Source: Streptomyces inusitatus
GTDB lineage: Bacteria > Actinomycetota > Actinomycetes > Streptomycetales > Streptomycetaceae
NCBI RefSeq assembly: GCF_014651115.1
Contig: NZ_BMWG01000009.1
Span: 124,032-188,031, forward strand
DNA: 64,000 nucleotides
Direction of reading: 5' to 3'
Positions within the stretch are counted from its first letter, which is position 1. Each line of letters begins with the position of its first letter. A model generated the notes under the pieces. The model did not search any database, was not told the origin of the DNA, and saw only the letters and a list, made by a program, of their open reading frames with translations. The position numbers and the translations under genes were made by a program. Shown here piece after piece: positions 59,538 to 64,000 of this stretch.

Positions 59538-60836
59538 ATGCGTCCACCCGACGCCGGCGACTACGGCCGGCCCATCTCGGAAGAGGAAGCGGAGGATCTG
59601 CTTCGATGCATCTGCTTCAAGAACGGCCCACCCGCCATGGTGGGTGTGGAGCTGGAATGGCTCATACACGAACGGCACGACCCCCGGCTCCGCCTCTCGG
59701 CCGAGCGCCTCACCGCCGCCCATGACCTGGTGCGCGCTCTCCCCCTGACATCGGCTCTGACCTTCGAGCCCGGCGGCCAGCTGGAACTCAGCTCACAGCC
59801 CGCGGCCTCCCTGATGGAGTGCGTGGACTCCGTCGCCGCCGATCTGGACACCGTACGGACCGCCCTCCGGCCGACCGGGCTCACCCTCGCCGGAATGGGG
59901 CTCGACCCCTGGCAGTCACCGCGCCGGATGCTGCGCGAACCCCGCTACGACGCCATGGAGGCCTACCTCGACCGCACCGGCCCGTCCGGTCGCGTCATGA
60001 TGTGCAACTCCGCCTCGATCCAGGTGTGCCTGGACGCCGGTGAGCAGGAGCCGGGACCGCTCGGACACGGCAGACGGTGGCAGCTCGCCCATCTGCTCGG
60101 CGCGGTGCTCACCGCCGTCTTCGCCAACTCGCCCGCCCTGGCGGGCCGGCTCACCGGCTGGCGCTCCACCCGGCAGGCGATCTGGAACGAACTCGACGCC
60201 GTACGCCCCGTCTCGCCGCCGCTGGACCGGGAGCCGAAGGCCGCCTGGGCCGCGCACGCGCTGGACGCCCCGTTGATGTTCATGACGATGCCCGACGGGC
60301 CGTGGCTCCGGCCCGAGGGGCTGACCTTCCGCTCATGGCTGCGCTCCGGCGCACCGCGCGCGGCGACCCGGCAGGATCTGGAACGCCATCTCACCACCCT
60401 CTTCCCCCCGGTGCGCCCGCGCGGCCATCTCGAACTGCGGATGATCGACGCGCAGCCGGGCGACGACGGCTGGATGGTCCCGCTCGCGGTGACCACCGCC
60501 CTCTTCGAGGACCCGGAGGCGGCCGAGACCGTGTACCGGACGGTCAAACCGCTCGCGGAGTACGCCGGGTCGCGGCCCGCGCCCCGCAATCCGCTCTGGC
60601 TCGACGCGGCCCGGCTCGGGCTGAGCCATCCCGAGCTGCGCACGGCCGCCGTGGCCTGCTTCGCCACGGCGCTGGAGGCCCTGCCGCGCGTCGGCGCGTC
60701 CAGCGCGGTCCACGAGGCGGTCGCCGCCTTCAACGAGCGCCATGTTCTGCGGGGCCGATGTCCCGCCGACGATCTGCTCCTCATCCCCGCGCCCGGGCAC
60801 GGCCAGGGAACACTGGAAAGGGAACCGGGCATATGA
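59538..60836 (+). CDS. egtA: Glutamate-cysteine ligase of ergothioneine biosynthesis
   Basis: A 432-aa GCS2-type enzyme. V-G-V-E-L-E-W-L-I-H (about 35-45) and F-E-P-G-G-Q-L-E-L-S-S are the gamma-glutamylcysteine synthetase signatures. It makes gamma-Glu-Cys, the sulfur donor for EgtB. AGAGGAG lies 6 nt before ATG 59538. It overlaps egtB (ATGA), and the intergenic 59369-59537 region carries the operon promoter, divergent from the PARG gene. Confidence 0.92.
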   Translation: MRPPDAGDYGRPISEEEAEDLLRCICFKNGPPAMVGVELEWLIHERHDPRLRLSAERLTAAHDLVRALPLTSALTFEPGGQLELSSQPAASLMECVDSVAADLDTVRTALRPTGLTLAGMGLDPWQSPRRMLREPRYDAMEAYLDRTGPSGRVMMCNSASIQVCLDAGEQEPGPLGHGRRWQLAHLLGAVLTAVFANSPALAGRLTGWRSTRQAIWNELDAVRPVSPPLDREPKAAWAAHALDAPLMFMTMPDGPWLRPEGLTFRSWLRSGAPRAATRQDLERHLTTLFPPVRPRGHLELRMIDAQPGDDGWMVPLAVTTALFEDPEAAETVYRTVKPLAEYAGSRPAPRNPLWLDAARLGLSHPELRTAAVACFATALEALPRVGASSAVHEAVAAFNERHVLRGRCPADDLLLIPAPGHGQGTLEREPGI

Positions 60837-62155
60837 ACGAAGACCTCCGACGGCGCGCGCTCGACGCGCTGACCCGGGCCCGGACCCGTACCGCCACGCT
60901 CACCGAATGTGTGGACGACCGGGAGCTGACCGCCCAGCACTCGCCCCTGATGTCCCCGCTCGTCTGGGATCTCGCCCACATAGGCAACCAGGAGGAGCAG
61001 TGGCTGCTGCGCACGGTCGGCGGGCGCGCCGCCCTGCGGCCCGAGATCGACTCGGTGTACGACGCCTTCGAACACCCCCGGGCCACCCGGCCCTCGCTCC
61101 CGCTGCTCGCCCCGGCCGAGGCGCGCGGCTACGCGTCCGAGGTGCGCGGCCGGGTGCTCGATCTGCTGGAGCGGACCCCGCTGGAGGGCGGCGGACCGCT
61201 GGTCGACTCCGCCTTCGCCTTCGGCATGATCGCCCAGCATGAGCAGCAGCACGACGAGACGATGCTGATCACGCACCAGCTGCGCGACGGCCCGGCCGCG
61301 CTGTCCGCGCCCGAGCCGCCCCGGGCCGGGCCGGACGCGGCGGAGCTGCCCGCCGATGTGCTGGTGCCCGGCGGCCCCTTCACCATGGGCACGTCGACCG
61401 AGCCCTGGGCGCTGGACAACGAGCGGCCCGCGCACCGGCGGACGGTGCCCGCCTTTCGTATCGACACCACCCCGGTGACCTGCGGCGCGTATCTCGCCTT
61501 CATCGCGGACGGCGGCTACCGCGACCCCCGCTGGTGGGCGGCCGAGGGCTACGAGCAGATCCGCAGGCACGACATCGGGGCCCCGCTGTTCTGGCGGCGG
61601 GAGGGCGGGCAGTGGCTGCGCCGCCGCTTCGGGGTGACCGAGCCGGTGCCGCTCGACGAGCCGGTGCTCCATGTGAGCTGGTACGAGGCCGACGCGTACG
61701 CCCGCTGGGCCGGGCGGCGGCTGCCCACCGAGGCCGAGTGGGAGAAGGCCGCCCGGCACGACCCGGGGACGGGCCGCTCGCGCCGCTTCCCCTGGGGCGA
61801 CGCCGACCCCACCCCCGTACACGCCAATCTGGGCCAGCGCCATCTGCGGCCGGCCCCGGCCGGCGGATACCGCGAGGGGCGGTCGCCGCTGGGGGTGCGA
61901 CAGCTGATCGGCGATGTGTGGGAGTGGACCGCGAGCGACTTCCTCCCCTATCCCGGCTTCGCCGCCTTCCCCTACCGCGAGTACTCGGAAGTCTTCTTCG
62001 GCAGTGCGCACAAGGTGCTGCGCGGCGGCTCCTTCGGGGTGGACCCGGTGGCCTGCCGGGGCACCTTCCGCAACTGGGACCTTCCGGTACGGCGGCAGAT
62101 CTTCAGCGGGTTCCGCACCGCGCGGGACGCCGATCCCCTGGAGGACACCGTCTGA
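60833..62155 (+). CDS. egtB: Ergothioneine sulfoxide synthase
   Basis: A 440-aa protein. The N-terminal DinB-like domain holds W-D-L-A-H-I-G-N-Q and the iron motif H-E-Q-Q-H-D-E (HX3HXE). The C-terminal formylglycine-generating-enzyme-like domain has G-D-V-W-E-W and L-R-G-G-S-F. It uses Fe(II) and O2 to join gamma-Glu-Cys to hercynine. Overlaps with egtA (ATGA) and egtC (TGATG) indicate coupling. Confidence 0.95.
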   Translation: MNEDLRRRALDALTRARTRTATLTECVDDRELTAQHSPLMSPLVWDLAHIGNQEEQWLLRTVGGRAALRPEIDSVYDAFEHPRATRPSLPLLAPAEARGYASEVRGRVLDLLERTPLEGGGPLVDSAFAFGMIAQHEQQHDETMLITHQLRDGPAALSAPEPPRAGPDAAELPADVLVPGGPFTMGTSTEPWALDNERPAHRRTVPAFRIDTTPVTCGAYLAFIADGGYRDPRWWAAEGYEQIRRHDIGAPLFWRREGGQWLRRRFGVTEPVPLDEPVLHVSWYEADAYARWAGRRLPTEAEWEKAARHDPGTGRSRRFPWGDADPTPVHANLGQRHLRPAPAGGYREGRSPLGVRQLIGDVWEWTASDFLPYPGFAAFPYREYSEVFFGSAHKVLRGGSFGVDPVACRGTFRNWDLPVRRQIFSGFRTARDADPLEDTV

Positions 62156-62907
62156 TGTGCCGCCACATCGCCTCCCTCGGGCCGCCGGCCGCCCTCGGGG
62201 AGCTGCTCACCGTGCCGGCCAACGGGCTGCTGCGGCAGTCCTGGGCCCCGCGCCACCAGCGCCACGGCACCGTCAACGCGGACGGATTCGGGGTGGGCTG
62301 GTACGCCGAGGGCGATCCGGTGCCCGCCCGCTACCGGCGCGCCGGTCCGATCTGGGCCGATCTCTCCTTCGCCGATCTCACCCGGGTGGTCCGCAGCCGG
62401 GCCCTGCTGGCCGCCGTGCGGGACGCCACCGTGCCCGGCGCGGACGGCGAGGCGGCGGCGGCCCCCTTCGCCGCCGGTCCCTGGCTGTTCAGCCACAACG
62501 GCTCGGTCCCCGGCTGGCCCGGCTCGCTCGCCCCGCTCGCCGCGACCCTGCCGGCGGCCGAACTGCTCACGCTGGAGGCGCGCAGCGACACGGCGCTGCT
62601 CTGGGCGCTGGTGCTGCACCGGCTCCGGCGCGGCGACGAGCCGGGCCGGGCGCTCGCGGACACCGTCCGCGAGGCGGCCGAGGCCGCGCCGGGCTCCCGG
62701 CTGAACTTCCTCCTCACCGACGGCGCGACGATCGCGGCGACCACCTGGGGCGACTCGCTCTGGTCGCTCGCCGAACCGGACCGGTGCACGGTGGCATCGG
62801 AGCCGTACGACGACGATCCCCGCTGGCGCGAGGTGCCCGACCGCACCCTGCTGGTCGCCACCGCCGCCGGAGTTCTCCTCTCCCCGCTCAAGGAGCCCTC
62901 TCTGTGA
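62155..62907 (+). CDS. egtC: Gamma-glutamyl hercynylcysteine sulfoxide amidohydrolase
   Basis: A 250-aa class II glutamine-amidotransferase fold enzyme whose catalytic Cys is residue 2 (M-C-R-H-I) after Met removal; N-A-D-G-F-G-V-G-W and S-H-N-G complete the site. It removes the glutamyl group from the EgtB product. Its start overlaps egtB's stop and its end overlaps egtD (GTGA). Confidence 0.95.
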   Translation: MCRHIASLGPPAALGELLTVPANGLLRQSWAPRHQRHGTVNADGFGVGWYAEGDPVPARYRRAGPIWADLSFADLTRVVRSRALLAAVRDATVPGADGEAAAAPFAAGPWLFSHNGSVPGWPGSLAPLAATLPAAELLTLEARSDTALLWALVLHRLRRGDEPGRALADTVREAAEAAPGSRLNFLLTDGATIAATTWGDSLWSLAEPDRCTVASEPYDDDPRWREVPDRTLLVATAAGVLLSPLKEPSL

Positions 62908-63878
62908 GCCCGTTCCAGCTGACCCGCACCCTGCCCGAGGACGCCACCGGCGCCGCGCTGCGCGAAGACGTGCTCCACGGGCTCACCCGCACCCCCAAGG
63001 AGCTGCCGCCCAAATGGTTCTACGACGCCCGGGGCAGTGAGCTGTTCGAGCGGATCACCCGCTTGCCGGAGTACTACCCGACCCGTGCCGAGCGGGAGAT
63101 CCTGATCGCCCGCTCGGCCGAGATCGCCGCCGCGAGCGGCGCCCGCACCCTGGTGGAGCTGGGCTCGGGCTCGTCCGAGAAGACCCGGTATCTGCTGGAC
63201 GCGATGCCGGACCTGGAGAGCTATGTCCCGGTCGACGTGAGCGAGAGCGCGCTGCGCGGCGCGGGCCGGGCGCTGCTGGAAGAGCGTCCGGGGCTGCGCA
63301 TCCACGCCCTGATCGCGGACTTCACCGAGGGGCTGGCGCTGCCCGTGACCCCGGGGCCCCGGCTGGTCGTCTTCCTCGGCGGGACGATCGGCAATCTGCT
63401 GCCCGCCGAGCGCGCGCTCTTCCTGCGCTCGGTACGGGCGCTGCTCGGCCCCGGGGACGCGCTGCTGCTGGGGACCGATCTGGTGAAGGACGAGGGCGTG
63501 CTCGTCCGGGCCTATGACGACCGGGCGGGAGTGACGGCCGAGTTCAATAAAAATGTACTGAATGTCCTGGCCCGTGAGCTGGGCGCGGACGCCGATCCCG
63601 AGGACTTCGACCATGTGGCGCTGTGGGACCGGGAGCACGAGTGGATCGAGATGCGGCTGCGCGCCCGCCGGGCGGTGACCGTGAAGATCCCGGAGCTGGA
63701 TGTGGTGGTGCCGTTCCACGAGGGCGAGGAGCTGCGGACGGAGGTGTCGGCGAAGTTCCGTCAGGAAGGAGTGCGCGCGGAGCTGGCCGACGCCGGGATG
63801 GAGCTGTCCCGGTGGTGGACGGACGCACGGGGCAGGTTCGCGCTCTCGCTGGCGACGGTGGCCCCGGCGGCCCTCTGA
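62904..63878 (+). CDS. egtD: L-histidine N-alpha-methyltransferase
   Basis: A 324-aa enzyme of the EgtD/DUF2260 family. W-F-Y-D-A-R-G-S-E-L-F, L-V-E-L-G-S-G-S-S-E-K-T (SAM motif I) and F-L-G-G-T-I-G-N match the family. It trimethylates histidine to hercynine, the first committed precursor. GTG at 62904 overlaps the egtC stop. A run with unusual AT codons (F-N-K-N-V-L) occurs near 63545. It is the last gene in the window; egtE, the lyase, is not seen. Confidence 0.95.
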   Translation: MSPFQLTRTLPEDATGAALREDVLHGLTRTPKELPPKWFYDARGSELFERITRLPEYYPTRAEREILIARSAEIAAASGARTLVELGSGSSEKTRYLLDAMPDLESYVPVDVSESALRGAGRALLEERPGLRIHALIADFTEGLALPVTPGPRLVVFLGGTIGNLLPAERALFLRSVRALLGPGDALLLGTDLVKDEGVLVRAYDDRAGVTAEFNKNVLNVLARELGADADPEDFDHVALWDREHEWIEMRLRARRAVTVKIPELDVVVPFHEGEELRTEVSAKFRQEGVRAELADAGMELSRWWTDARGRFALSLATVAPAAL

Positions 63879-64000
63879 GGTCCGGGCCGAGGTCCGGGCA
63901 CTGAGCGGCCCGCCGACGGGCCGCCGCGCCCGGCGGGCGCGGCGGGGGGGCGGGGGGCCGGCGGCGGGGGCAGGGGGGGGGGGGGGGGCTGGTGGCGGGG
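63879..64000. other. Low-complexity end of the sequence with a G16 run
   Basis: After egtD the sequence becomes GC-only with a 16-base G run (63973-63988). No gene is visible. The composition looks like a contig end or low-quality bases rather than biology. Confidence 0.6.

Noticed and set aside
1..64000. CRISPR arrays, rRNA, complete tRNA genes, insertion sequences
   Set aside because: No regularly spaced repeats, conserved RNA cores or transposase genes were recognised by reading; a computational scan would be needed to exclude degenerate remnants.

Overview
The window is very GC-rich, with strong third-position GC bias, short or overlapping stop/start junctions, GTG and occasional TTG starts, rare TTA codons, and families typical of filamentous actinobacteria (PucR regulator, DUF3068, AftD-like arabinofuranosyltransferase, DUF2156 lysyltransferase-type protein, DUF6584, ergothioneine genes, a DasR-type operator). 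It is almost certainly Streptomyces or a close relative. No rRNA, tRNA, CRISPR array or complete insertion sequence was recognised. The last bases are a G-homopolymer, low-complexity tail that looks like a contig end.

Layout. 1-3.9 kb: TetR regulator behind a doubled palindromic operator, a DUF2165 membrane protein, a RibD/DHFR-like reductase and a DHA2-type drug exporter driven by a MerR-type promoter. 4-5.4 kb: PucR-type regulator with a small membrane protein. 5.6-18.9 kb: a long co-directional envelope cluster behind a good sigma-70-type promoter (DUF3068, GT4 glycosyltransferase, two methyltransferases, a giant AftD-like GT-C enzyme, a condensation-type acyltransferase, a DMT-type membrane protein, a DUF2156 MprF/LysX-like protein, a rhomboid-like protein). 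These probably build, modify and export a surface glycolipid or glycan. 19-29.5 kb: APC permease, second DMT protein, an autoregulated qor-merR pair, DUF6584 protein, a glutamine-synthetase-like ligase next to a P450, a secreted peptidase-like hydrolase, and a TetR/flavin-split-barrel divergent pair around a 30-bp palindrome. 29.6-33.5 kb: secreted GH18 chitinase with a DasR-like site, then arsenic resistance (arsR-acr3-arsC diverging from arsI/cadI). 33.5-37 kb: large secreted subtilase. 37.5-43.4 kb: an operon of an uncharacterised protein, an HSP90-family ATPase and a TPR protein.

43.7-53.2 kb is the most unusual part: a probable conflict or signalling island, locally less GC-rich and containing TTA codons. 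It encodes a Crp/Fnr-type protein, a class III nucleotide cyclase with all metal and catalytic residues, two paralogous P-loop NTPases with an odd GxxGxGRxT loop, an SPFH-like protein, an 80-aa peptide, a sigma-like protein with a small HTH partner, and a deoxyribosyltransferase/DRHyd-like protein. Four of these (cyclase C-terminus, both NTPase N-termini, the 80-aa peptide) share a motif N-[TA]-G-[TM]-V-x-G-[GD]-Q encoded by different codons. That is the topology expected of a homotypic, amyloid- or RHIM-like signalling motif joining a sensor NTPase to its effector. I infer an inducible system in which NTPase assembly recruits the cyclase and a cyclic nucleotide signals onward.

53.6-59.4 kb holds redox and housekeeping genes: a FAD disulfide oxidoreductase divergent from thioredoxin, a LacI regulator divergent from an alpha/beta hydrolase, an orphan PemK/MazF-type protein and a bacterial PARG. 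59.5-63.9 kb is a translationally coupled egtABCD ergothioneine operon; egtE is not in the window.
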